Assembly: GCA_001899085.1 (NCBI GenBank)
Contig: MKVB01000002.1
Span: 438,945 to 502,944, forward strand
Source: Devosia sp. 66-14
GTDB lineage: Bacteria; Pseudomonadota; Alphaproteobacteria; Rhizobiales; Devosiaceae
Length of the DNA: 64,000 bases
Direction: 5' to 3'
Under the pieces are notes generated by a model. It was not told the DNA's origin. It ran no database searches and worked only from the letters and a program-made list of their open reading frames with translations. Shown piece by piece: positions 1-7,198 of this stretch. How positions within the stretch are numbered: the stretch's first letter is position 1; each line of letters begins with the position of its first letter. Made by a program: the position numbers and the translations under genes.

Positions 1-322
1 ACCCTACTGGATATGACCCAAACCTAAGCGCAATTAGTTAACAAAGTTTAATTCTGATCCGCAAGATGCAATGGGTCTCCCGTTAGTGATATGTTAAATC
101 GTTGAAAATGCTAATGAAATCGCATCTGTCGGACTTAATAAATTAGGTTAAGAAAGCTCTACAATCGACTCTGCGGACTCAAGGATTTGGGGCCCTTGAG
201 GGCTTGGAAAGCAGCGCGAGGCACGCCAGGCGGATGTGGGGGTAGGGGCCCATGGTTAACGCTTTTTGCTTAACGTTCGGTTACCGTGGTCGGCAGCGAT
301 TCGGGCAGCGTGAAAGAGGCCG
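1..322 (+). promoter_or_regulatory. Upstream region of fliI with CtrA-like half sites and GANTC sites
   Basis: This stretch has no gene and is far more AT-rich than its surroundings. It contains many TTAA words: a TTAA-N6-TTAA pair near 38-51, TTAA words near 135-150, and two TTAACG direct repeats starting at 256 and 270, followed by TTACC at 281. GANTC sites, the CcrM methylation target, occur at 167-171, 176-180 and 298-302. CtrA binds TTAA-N7-TTAA in alphaproteobacteria. The spacings here are off by one or more, so binding is an inference. A divergent gene to the left, perhaps ctrA itself, would lie outside the window. Confidence 0.4.
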
Positions 323-1663
323 ATGCAGTCCCTGAGAGCCGCAATTGACGCCATCGAGGACGTGGAAGTCTTCGGGCGCGTCAAAACCGTGCAGGGCCTG
401 CTCATCGAAGTGGTCGGGCCGGTGCGCGAATTGCGCGTCGGCGGCCGCGTCGAGATCGAAACCACCAATGGCGGCGTGCTGGGCGCGGAGATCATCGGTT
501 TCCGTGACGGCCATGCGCTGTGCCTGCCGTTCGGGGCGCTGAACGGGGTGCGGCTGGGCTGTCGGGCGCTGTTCAAGCGGCACGACGGGGCGGTGCAACC
601 GTCGGAAAGCTGGCTCGGCCGGGTGATCAACGCCGACGGCCAGCCGATCGACGGCAAGGGGCCGCTGCTGCCGGGCGCCTCGCCCTATCCGTTGCGGCAG
701 GTGCCGCTGCCGGCGCATGAGCGCATGCGGGTGGGCGATCCGCTGGATATGGGGGTGCGCACCCTCAACACCTTCACCACCATGTGCGAAGGTCAGCGCA
801 TGGGCATCTTCGCCGGCTCGGGCGTCGGCAAGTCGGTGCTGATGAGCATGCTGGCGCGCAACGCGCAGGTCGATGTGGCGGTGATCGGGCTGATCGGCGA
901 GCGCGGCCGCGAAGTGCAGGAATTCGTCACCGAGTACCTGGGCGAAGTCGGCATCCAGCAGGCGGTGGTGGTTGTCGCGACCTCCGACGAGGCGGCGCTG
1001 ATGCGGCGCCAGGCGGCCTACCTGACGCTGACCCTGAGCGAGTATTTCCGCGACCAGGGCAAGCGCGTGCTGTGCATGATGGACAGCCTCACTCGCTTTG
1101 CCCAGGCGCAGCGCGAGATCGGCCTAGCCATCGGCGAGCCGCCGACCGCCAAGGGCTATCCGCCGACGGTTTTCACCGAACTCCCCAGATTGCTGGAACG
1201 GGCGGGCCCGGGCCTCGCTGAATCGGGCTCCATTACCGGTCTATTTACCGTTTTGGTGGAAGGTGACGATCACAATGAGCCCATTGCGGACGCCGTTCGC
1301 GGTATTCTCGATGGGCACATCGTGATGGAGCGCTCGATCGCCGAGCGGGGACGCTATCCGGCGGTCAATGTGCTCCGGTCTATCTCGCGAACCATGCCTG
1401 GGTGTGTGCCGGCCAATGTGCGGCCGACCCTGCAGAAGGCGCGAGAGCTCATGTCGACATTTGCCGACATGGAGGAACTGATCCGGCTGGGGGCTTACCG
1501 GAAGGGATCGGATCCAGGCGTGGACCGTGCCATCGCGATCAACCCGGCGCTGGAGGCATTTCTGAGCCAGCAGCGGGAAGAGCGCACCTCGATTGCCGAC
1601 GGCTATGTCATGCTGGAAGCAATCCTGGACAAGGTGGGCGAGCAATCTGCGTCAGTGAAGTGA
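323..1663 (+). CDS. fliI: Flagellar type III export ATPase FliI
   Basis: FliI is the cytoplasmic ATPase of the flagellar export apparatus. It is related to the F1 beta subunit and forms a hexameric ring below the export gate that drives export of rod, hook and filament subunits. The 446-residue protein has the family length. A Walker A loop GSGVGKS lies at about residues 165-171, a Walker B strand ending CMMD near 251-254, and the export-ATPase signature region around residue 270-285 ([10 protein letters not shown]). The ATG at 323 gives the usual N-terminus. The gene is followed 28 bp later by fliJ, its usual partner, and probably forms an operon with it under the AT-rich upstream region. 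Confidence 0.96.
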   Translation: MQSLRAAIDAIEDVEVFGRVKTVQGLLIEVVGPVRELRVGGRVEIETTNGGVLGAEIIGFRDGHALCLPFGALNGVRLGCRALFKRHDGAVQPSESWLGRVINADGQPIDGKGPLLPGASPYPLRQVPLPAHERMRVGDPLDMGVRTLNTFTTMCEGQRMGIFAGSGVGKSVLMSMLARNAQVDVAVIGLIGERGREVQEFVTEYLGEVGIQQAVVVVATSDEAALMRRQAAYLTLTLSEYFRDQGKRVLCMMDSLTRFAQAQREIGLAIGEPPTAKGYPPTVFTELPRLLERAGPGLAESGSITGLFTVLVEGDDHNEPIADAVRGILDGHIVMERSIAERGRYPAVNVLRSISRTMPGCVPANVRPTLQKARELMSTFADMEELIRLGAYRKGSDPGVDRAIAINPALEAFLSQQREERTSIADGYVMLEAILDKVGEQSASVK

Positions 1664-1691
1664 ATGACTTGAGGTGTAAGGAGTACAAGTC

Positions 1692-2105
1692 ATGAAGTCG
1701 CGCAGCGAGAGCCTGATCCGGCTTAAGAAGTTTCAGGTCGACGAGAAGCGCCGGCAGGTGACGCAGATCGAGATGATGATCGCCGATTTCGAGCGGATGG
1801 CCGCCGAACTCGACCAGCAGATCGAAATCGAGCAGCAGAAGACCGGCATCTCGGATATCGCGCATTTCGCCTATTCCACCTTCGCCAAGGCGGCGATCGC
1901 CCGCAGGGACAACCTGCTGGCTTCCGCCAACGACATGAAGGGCAATCTCGAGGCGGCGCAGGACGCCCTCGCCGAGGCCGTGGAAGATCTGAAGAAGGTT
2001 GAACTGCTGGATCAGCGCGAGCATGGCCGCGAGGCCGCGGCGGACGCCAAGTCCGAGCAGGCCGAGTACGACGAGATCGGACGGCTGCGGCACATCCGCC
2101 GCTAG
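1692..2105 (+). CDS. fliJ: Flagellar export protein FliJ
   Basis: This 137-residue protein is short, charged and almost entirely alpha-helical, with long runs of Glu, Lys, Arg, Gln and Ala typical of the FliJ coiled coil. FliJ inserts into the FliI ring like the gamma stalk of F1 ATPase and recycles export chaperones. An AAGGAG ribosome site lies about 9 bp before the ATG. Identification rests mainly on position directly after fliI plus size and coiled-coil character, because FliJ sequences diverge strongly. The gene ends 22 bp before a perfect terminator hairpin. Confidence 0.88.
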   Translation: MKSRSESLIRLKKFQVDEKRRQVTQIEMMIADFERMAAELDQQIEIEQQKTGISDIAHFAYSTFAKAAIARRDNLLASANDMKGNLEAAQDALAEAVEDLKKVELLDQREHGREAAADAKSEQAEYDEIGRLRHIRR

Positions 2106-2126
2106 GTGCTTCGCATCAGGTTTGAA

Positions 2127-2150
2127 AAAGGCCCGCCGGAGCGGGCCTTT
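2127..2150. terminator. Bidirectional terminator between fliJ and the PRC-barrel gene
   Basis: A perfect 10-bp stem, AAAGGCCCGC with GCGGGCCTTT, surrounds a CGGA loop. It has A-runs on one side and T-runs on the other. It lies between the convergent fliJ and PRC-barrel genes and should end both transcripts. Confidence 0.9.
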
Positions 2151-2169
2151 CGTGCTTGCGACGGCAGAT

Positions 2170-3087
2170 TTACTGCATGGCTTCGGTCTTCAGCAGCTGG
2201 GTGTCGCGCTCGGCCTCCCAGGTGTCCTTGTTGTAGGCCACGGCCTTGTCGAGCTGGTCGCGCGTCACGTTGAGGAACAGGAACTTGTCGCCATTGGTGT
2301 TGGTGGCGAAGCGCAGGTTCTCAACCGCCACGGCCACCGGCTTGGTGCCGATGCCGAGGAAACCGCCGAAATCGATGATCACCGCATCGACGGCTTTGCC
2401 ATCGGCGCCGAGGATCACGTCGCCAATGGCGCCCAGGTGCTCGTCACCCGGTCCGTAGGCATTGGTGCCGATCAGTTCCTCGGCGGTGAGGGGCGCGTCG
2501 GTCAGCGTGGCTCGATCGATCGGGCCGGCTGCAGTGGTGGCTGCCGGCGCGGCGCTCTGATCAGCCGGCGCCATCGTGTCCGCCGGCTGGTCGGCGGGGG
2601 CCATGGCGCCCGCATCGGCAGCCGGGGCGGCCGCTGTCTCGGTGGTCTCGAAGTTCGGCGCAGTCTCCAGCGCCTCCTTGGTGGTGTTCAGCACGAAGCG
2701 CTTCGTGCCGTCTTCGGCGGTGACCCACTGCAGTTCGGAATAGTTCACCGCGACGTTCTTCTCGCCGATGCCAAGAAAGCCGCCGACGCCGATAACGACT
2801 GCGGCGACTTCGCCGCGCTCGCCGACCACCAGATTGTTGACGTCACCGATATGCTCGGCATCGGTCGCAGTGGAGGAGTAGACCTGCTTGCCGATAATCT
2901 CGGTGGCGAGATTGTCCTTGTCGGTCACCGAGTAGCCTGAAGCGAGGATCGAGGAGTCAAGCGGAGCGGCAGGCGCTTCGGTCGTGGTGGCCGGGGTGTC
3001 GCTGGCCGCGGGGGCTGCGTCCTGCGCCATGGCGCCTGCAGTCAGCAGGGCGACGATGGCAGTGGTGGTCATAAGGGTACGGAACAT
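2170..3087 (-). CDS. Exported protein with two PRC-barrel domains
   Basis: The 305-residue protein starts with a clear Sec signal peptide (about residues 1-21, hydrophobic stretch then AMA-Q). Two PRC-barrel repeats follow, at about residues 47-115 and 190-255. Each has the family's 'IG-V-DV-I/V-G--G---AVVI-VGGFLGIG-K-VAV' pattern. An Ala/Pro/Thr-rich linker of about 50 residues separates them, and a polar C-terminal tail follows. PRC-barrel domains are small beta barrels found in RNA maturation, photosynthetic reaction centres and many uncharacterised envelope proteins of Hyphomicrobiales. No enzymatic residues are evident. It is probably a periplasmic structural or stress protein. The start is supported by the signal peptide. 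A strong hairpin lies about 35 bp upstream. Confidence 0.85.
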   Translation of the reverse strand: MFRTLMTTTAIVALLTAGAMAQDAAPAASDTPATTTEAPAAPLDSSILASGYSVTDKDNLATEIIGKQVYSSTATDAEHIGDVNNLVVGERGEVAAVVIGVGGFLGIGEKNVAVNYSELQWVTAEDGTKRFVLNTTKEALETAPNFETTETAAAPAADAGAMAPADQPADTMAPADQSAAPAATTAAGPIDRATLTDAPLTAEELIGTNAYGPGDEHLGAIGDVILGADGKAVDAVIIDFGGFLGIGTKPVAVAVENLRFATNTNGDKFLFLNVTRDQLDKAVAYNKDTWEAERDTQLLKTEAMQ

Positions 3088-3120
3088 TTATGGTTCTCTC
3101 GTTCGTGGGTTCATGAACAA

Positions 3121-3162
3121 GGCCGTGCGGCACATCGCTTGGCGGTGGCGTGCCGCACGGCC
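3121..3162. promoter_or_regulatory. Perfect 13-bp hairpin in the PRC-barrel/DsbA-like divergent region
   Basis: GGCCGTGCGGCAC at 3121-3133 is the exact reverse complement of 3150-3162, with a 16-base spacer. It lies 34 bp upstream of the PRC-barrel start on the minus strand. A terminator is not expected between divergent genes, so it may be a 5' UTR structure or an operator. The rest of 3163-3349 shows no gene or clear site. Confidence 0.6.
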
Positions 3163-3349
3163 CGATGCATGGACAACGTGACCACGGCACGACCGTTCCG
3201 AGCCGATTGAAATCTATGGTCGACGCGTGGCCGGTACCCACCGCCGCCGCCCCCCGGGCCTGCAACCAATGTCCGATAGGCCTCGTCGCTGGGTAGGGTA
3301 GCGTGGCGCCGCAGTCTTGCCTGACGATGCGTGCGAGGAGGGTGTTGCC

Positions 3350-3898
3350 GTGGCTGAATTCCGGGTCGATCCATTGGTGTGGGGACATGGCCCCAGGGTG
3401 CTGGAGTTGTTTCTCGAGCCCACCTGTCCCTATTCGGGCAAGGCGTTCGGCAAGATCGAGCAGTTGCTCGAGGAGGTGGGCGAGGACAAGCTGACGGTGA
3501 AGATACGACTTCATTCGCAGCCCTGGCACATGTTCTCGCCGGTGATCGTCAGGGCCATCCATGCGGCGGCGAGCCTGCCCGAGGGCAAGGCGGCGGCGAA
3601 GCGGGTGCTGCAGGCGGTCTACGCGCATCGCGACGAGTTCGAGTTCGAACGGCATGCCACCGGACCGAACCGCGACGCCACGCCGAACGACCTGATCCGG
3701 CGCATCGAAGCCTATACCGGGCTCAAGTTGATGCAGGCGTTCGACGAGCCGCAGCTCGACAGATCGACCCGCTGGGACGCACGCTATGCGCGCCAGAACG
3801 GCATCCACGTGTCGCCGAGCTTCATGATCGACGGCATCGTCCAGGCCGATATGAGCAGCGGCGACGAGGTCTCGGCCTGGGCGAAGAAGCTGGGTTAG
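3350..3898 (+). CDS. DsbA-family thioredoxin-fold protein, monocysteine type, cytoplasmic
   Basis: This 182-residue protein has a thioredoxin fold of the DsbA/FrnE type. An N-terminal beta strand leads into C-P-Y-S, where the second cysteine of the usual CxxC is serine. A helical insertion follows, then a C-terminal 'VSPSF' loop matching the cis-proline loop, and a 'DG' turn. No signal peptide is seen, so it should act in the cytoplasm. The GTG at 3350 is chosen because GAGGAGG lies about 8 bp before it. An upstream in-frame TTG at 3317 has no comparable site. With one cysteine it may work as a glutathione-dependent or reductase-like protein rather than a disulfide oxidase. No operon partner is evident. 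Confidence 0.75.
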   Translation: MAEFRVDPLVWGHGPRVLELFLEPTCPYSGKAFGKIEQLLEEVGEDKLTVKIRLHSQPWHMFSPVIVRAIHAAASLPEGKAAAKRVLQAVYAHRDEFEFERHATGPNRDATPNDLIRRIEAYTGLKLMQAFDEPQLDRSTRWDARYARQNGIHVSPSFMIDGIVQADMSSGDEVSAWAKKLG

Positions 3899-3958
3899 AC
3901 TGGGCGGATCAGCGTAATGCCATCAGGCGAGGCGCAGCGCTCCTGGTTCACCACCGGT

Positions 3959-4049
3959 GTCATTCCCGCGAAGGCGGGAACCTGGTGGGATGCCGCCCCA
4001 CCAGCTACGCCTGAGAGATCCACTGGGTCCCCGCCTTCGCGGGGATGAC
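3959..4049. repeat. Intergenic palindromic repeat, short family, copy 1
   Basis: The outer arms (3959-3980 and 4028-4049, starting GTCATTCCC and ending GGGATGAC) match as inverted repeats at about 20 of 22 positions. Each arm is itself a small hairpin with a CCCGC-GAAG-GCGGG core. A second copy of the same design lies at 54326-54409. Similar 'GTCAT-CCCGCGAAGGCGGG' elements are common between genes in alphaproteobacteria. Confidence 0.8.
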
Positions 4050-4111
4050 GCCGTTGGGAGGCCCAAGATCGAACCCGGCCAGGCTTTTCGCGGTGACTTG
4101 CGCAAAAACAA

Positions 4112-4143
4112 AAGGCCGGCCCCGTTTCCCGAGGTCCGGCCTT
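4112..4143 (-). terminator. Intrinsic terminator downstream of the GNAT gene
   Basis: AAGGCCGG at 4112-4119 pairs with CCGGCCTT at 4136-4143. Read on the minus strand, the stem is followed by TTTTGTTTTTG, a classical U-tract. It lies about 120 bp beyond the stop of the minus-strand acetyltransferase gene. It could also slow read-through from the plus-strand DsbA-like gene. Confidence 0.75.
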
Positions 4144-4264
4144 CCACGCCTCCCAGCGTCTTGTCGGGGCGAGGCGCCCCACGTCCGGCAAGTTAGCGGA
4201 GAATTGACGGCGGCGCCCGGTTTGCCGGGTTAACCGGTAAAGTTTGAGTTAATCGGGTAAGGCC

Positions 4265-4717
4265 TCAGTAAGTCTTCATCTTGAGGTGGAGGATGCCGGA
4301 GCCATCGTCGAAGGGCTCGCCGAAGGCGACGAAACCGAGCTTCTCGTAGACGGCGAGCTTGTCGTGCTGGGCGGTGAGATAGAAGCGGGTCTCGCCCCTG
4401 GCGCGCGCCAGCTCCATGGCGTGGTGCAGCAGTTTGGTCGAGATGCCCTGGCCGCGCCAGAACTGCGAGACCACGACGCGGCCGATCTTGACGTGCTCGG
4501 CACCCCAGATGAGGCGCAGCGTGCCCACGACATTGCCGGCGCCGATCGCCACCACATGGGTGGCGGCGAGGTCGTCGGCATCGAACTCCTCGGCCTCGGG
4601 GATCTGCTGCTCGATGACGAAGGCCTCGCGGCGCAGCGCGAAGGCGGCGTTGGCGAGGGTGGAGAACACCGGGACGGTGAGAAGCGTGATGTCGGGCATG
4701 GCGGGAACTGAGCACAT
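4265..4717 (-). CDS. GNAT-family N-acetyltransferase
   Basis: The 150-residue protein has the GCN5 acetyltransferase layout. Motif A is 'VSQFWRGQGISTKLLHHAM', with the pyrophosphate-binding Q/R-x-x-G-x-G/A pattern near residues 80-90. The C-terminal 'YEKLGFVAFGEPF' is motif B. The reaction is acetyl transfer from acetyl-CoA to an amine, and the substrate is unknown. The resemblance to ElaA-like small GNATs is loose. An ATG at 4717 preceded by GGAGGG at 6-7 bp is preferred over the ATG at 4699, which has no ribosome site. The gene lies just downstream of the metallopeptidase gene on the same strand (33-bp gap), so co-transcription is likely. Confidence 0.8.
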   Translation of the reverse strand: MCSVPAMPDITLLTVPVFSTLANAAFALRREAFVIEQQIPEAEEFDADDLAATHVVAIGAGNVVGTLRLIWGAEHVKIGRVVVSQFWRGQGISTKLLHHAMELARARGETRFYLTAQHDKLAVYEKLGFVAFGEPFDDGSGILHLKMKTY

Positions 4718-4749
4718 TGCCGCGCCCTCCACCACCCCGTGGGGGACGT

Positions 4750-5865
4750 TCAGGCCGCGGGGGCGTTGATCGGGATCGGGCCGGCAGGGCCCGGAACGGT
4801 CCATTGCACGGCGCCGGCCTCGCGCACCAGGCGGGCGATGAAGCCCAGCTTGGCGATCACCTCGGGGGTGAGGACGAAGGGGTAGGCGTCATGCTGGCCC
4901 ACGGCGCGGTTGAGATTGTTCATCAGCGAGGCAAGCGGGATCCAGTTCTCGATCAGCTCGTCGATATCGGCGCTGCCATAGGGATCGTAGTCGAGCCGGG
5001 CGGTGAGTTCGCCGGTCCGGTCGACCGCCGGGCGGAGGTTCACTCCGAACGAGGCGGCCATCTCGGTGGTGTCGACGAGGTGCAGGTAATGCGCGAAGGT
5101 TTCGGCGAAATCCTCCCAGGGATGCGAGGTGGCATAGGCCGAGATGTAGGCCTGCTGCCAGCCGGCGGGGGCGCCATCGACATAGTGGGCCTGCAGCGCA
5201 CCGGCGTAGTCGGCGCTCTCGTCGCCGAACAGGGCGCGGAACTCCTCATGCGCCGGGCGGCCGCCGACCAGCAGGTCCCAGTAATAGTGGCCGATCTCGT
5301 GGCGGAAATGGCCGAGCAGCGTGCGGTAGGGCTCGTTGAACTGGGTGCGGCGATATTCGCGCGCCGCGTCGTCGGCTTCCTTCAACGCCAGCGTGATGAC
5401 GCCGCTATCGTGCCCGGTGAGCACCGGAGCCGGCGCGATCTCCTCGTTCAGGAACTGGAAGCTCAGGCCATGCACCGGGTCCTCGTTGCGGGTGGCGAGC
5501 GGCAGGTGCAGGCGCAGCAGCGAGTAGATCAGGCGTTTCTTGGCCCGTTCGATCACCTGCCAGCGGCCGAGATCGACCGGGTTCCGGATGTCGGGGATCA
5601 TGCCGTTATGCCGGCACGCGAGGCAATAGGGATCGCCGCCCGGGGCGTGCAGCAGCAGCCAGTTGCAGGCGCCGTGCGCGGCATTGGCGCAATAGACGAA
5701 GGAGCGGTTGGCGGCGGCCGGGGCCGTCCAGATACTCGGCCCGCCATCGAGCGAAAACAGGTTGTTGGTGAGCGGCCCATAGCCGAGCGCGCGCCCGCAG
5801 CGCTCGCAGCGGGTGTTCTCGAAATAGAGCAGGTGACCGCAATGGTCGCAGCGGAAGAGCTTCAT
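4750..5865 (-). CDS. Putative zinc-binding metallopeptidase with N-terminal zinc ribbon
   Basis: The 371-residue protein opens with two CxxC pairs (C-D-H-C and C-E-R-C within the first 25 residues), a zinc ribbon. Another Cys-rich segment (CNW, C-L-A-C) lies near residues 85-110. A zincin motif HEIGH is at about residue 189, followed downstream by 'WEDFAETFAHYLH', which probably supplies the third zinc ligand. This is the layout of the uncharacterised COG4307 family of putative zinc metallopeptidases, whose substrate is not known. No signal peptide is present, so it is cytoplasmic. The ATG at 5865 is chosen because the zinc ribbon begins there. The longer N-terminus up to 5958 shows no conserved character. 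Confidence 0.82.
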   Translation of the reverse strand: MKLFRCDHCGHLLYFENTRCERCGRALGYGPLTNNLFSLDGGPSIWTAPAAANRSFVYCANAAHGACNWLLLHAPGGDPYCLACRHNGMIPDIRNPVDLGRWQVIERAKKRLIYSLLRLHLPLATRNEDPVHGLSFQFLNEEIAPAPVLTGHDSGVITLALKEADDAAREYRRTQFNEPYRTLLGHFRHEIGHYYWDLLVGGRPAHEEFRALFGDESADYAGALQAHYVDGAPAGWQQAYISAYATSHPWEDFAETFAHYLHLVDTTEMAASFGVNLRPAVDRTGELTARLDYDPYGSADIDELIENWIPLASLMNNLNRAVGQHDAYPFVLTPEVIAKLGFIARLVREAGAVQWTVPGPAGPIPINAPAA

Positions 5866-5992
5866 GGGGGCTCGTGGGGAGTGACGCGGCTCAACAATGC
5901 CGCCCGATGCCGCGCGGTTCCGCGCGCCATCCCGGAAAATTAACGGCGGGGCGGGCATTGTTCACCCAGTTTCGTGGGACCTGCTGAAGACG

Positions 5993-7030
5993 ATGCGTAC
6001 GCGCCTCAACGAATTGCCGCGATGGCGGGCCTATATCGTCCTGGGGCTGACGCTGGCTGCATTCATAGGGCTGCTGATGCTGGCGCTCGGGCGCGCACCG
6101 GTGGTGCCGGCCGAGGCCGCGACGGCGGCGGCGCCGGAGGGCGATCTCGTCAGTTATCAGCGGATCATCGAGCGGCTGCGCGGCGGTGCCGATTACTACA
6201 CCGCGGCGCACGAGGTGCTGGTGGCCGACGGCTACGGCACGCGCTCGGTGTTCAACTGGCGCACCCCGGCCTGGCCGCTGCTGCTGGCGGCGCTGCCGCC
6301 CGGCGGCGGGCAGGGGGTGCTGGCGGCGCTGGCGCTGGTTGGCCTGCTGCTGGTCTATCGGATGCTGCGCGAGGAGGGCGGGGTGCTGGTCGCGGTGCTG
6401 TCGATGCTGGCGGCGGGCATCAGCCTGGGCGGCATCGTCGCGCCGGCGAGCGTGGTGTTCTCGGAAGTGGCGGCGGGAACGCTGATCCTGATCTCGGTCG
6501 CTGCCTACGGCAATGGCTGGCGGCTCGCCGGCCTCCTGGTGGGGCTGCTGGCGCTCTTCCTGCGCGAACTGGCGGCGCCCTATGTGGTCGTCGCGATCGT
6601 CCTGGCGCTGCGGCAGCGGCGCTGGAGCGAGGTGCGGCTCTGGGGGCTCGGGCTTGCTGCCTATGCCACCTATTTCGGCTGGCACTGGTGGATGGTGAGC
6701 CAGCAACTGGGGCCGATGGACCGCGCCTATGGCGATGGCTGGCTGCAGTTCGGCGGTGTCGGTTTCATCCTCGCGACCGCCGGTTTCAACGGGCTGTGGA
6801 GCCTGGGGCCGGTCTGGCTGCCGGCGCTGCTGCTGCCGCTCGGCGTGTTGGGGCTGTGGGCCTGGCCGAAGGGCACGCTGGCGCTGGCGACGGTGGTGGT
6901 GTTCGTCGTGCTGTTCGCCGCGGTGGGCAAACCGTTCAACTTCTACTGGGGCGCGCTCTATACGCCGCTGCTGATGCTCGGGCTGGGGTGGGCGGTGGCG
7001 GCGGTCTGGGAAACGCTGCGGCAACGCTAG
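5993..7030 (+). CDS. Polytopic membrane protein of unknown function
   Basis: This 345-residue protein is not recognised as a named family. It has about eight to nine hydrophobic segments, the first at residues 13-35. A polar periplasmic stretch follows at about residues 40-85, with 'VFNWRTPAWPLLLAAL' before the next segment. The overall pattern resembles GT-C type glycosyltransferases or DUF2029-like proteins that use lipid-linked sugars. No DxD-type loop can be named with confidence. The ATG at 5993 is preferred because the protein then begins with a short basic region and the first membrane helix. It is divergent from the metallopeptidase gene and ends at a large palindrome. Confidence 0.6.
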   Translation: MRTRLNELPRWRAYIVLGLTLAAFIGLLMLALGRAPVVPAEAATAAAPEGDLVSYQRIIERLRGGADYYTAAHEVLVADGYGTRSVFNWRTPAWPLLLAALPPGGGQGVLAALALVGLLLVYRMLREEGGVLVAVLSMLAAGISLGGIVAPASVVFSEVAAGTLILISVAAYGNGWRLAGLLVGLLALFLRELAAPYVVVAIVLALRQRRWSEVRLWGLGLAAYATYFGWHWWMVSQQLGPMDRAYGDGWLQFGGVGFILATAGFNGLWSLGPVWLPALLLPLGVLGLWAWPKGTLALATVVVFVVLFAAVGKPFNFYWGALYTPLLMLGLGWAVAAVWETLRQR

Positions 7031-7041
7031 CACCGAGCGTG

Positions 7042-7192
7042 GGGCCACCCCACCCTTAATCCCTCCCCACAAGGGGGAGGGAGACGCGAGAACCGAGACC
7101 GTGCGGCTGTCGCCTCCCTCTCCCTTGTGGGGAGGGCAGCAAAGCTTGCGAGCGAGGCGAGCTAGCGTCGCTGGGTGGGGCGCCCCCACGCT
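7042..7192. repeat. Large intergenic palindrome, copy A
   Basis: Inverted arms built around CCTCCCCACAAGGGGGAGG (7064-7082) and its complement (7115-7139) lie between outer GGGGTGG-type arms. The right flank adds a 'AGCAAAGCTTGCGAGCGAGGCG' type extension with minor symmetry. It sits between two convergent genes and could form a long hairpin. It is one of at least ten related copies in the window and closest to the copies at 15978 and 51075. Confidence 0.8.
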
Positions 7193-7198
7193 CCGTCC

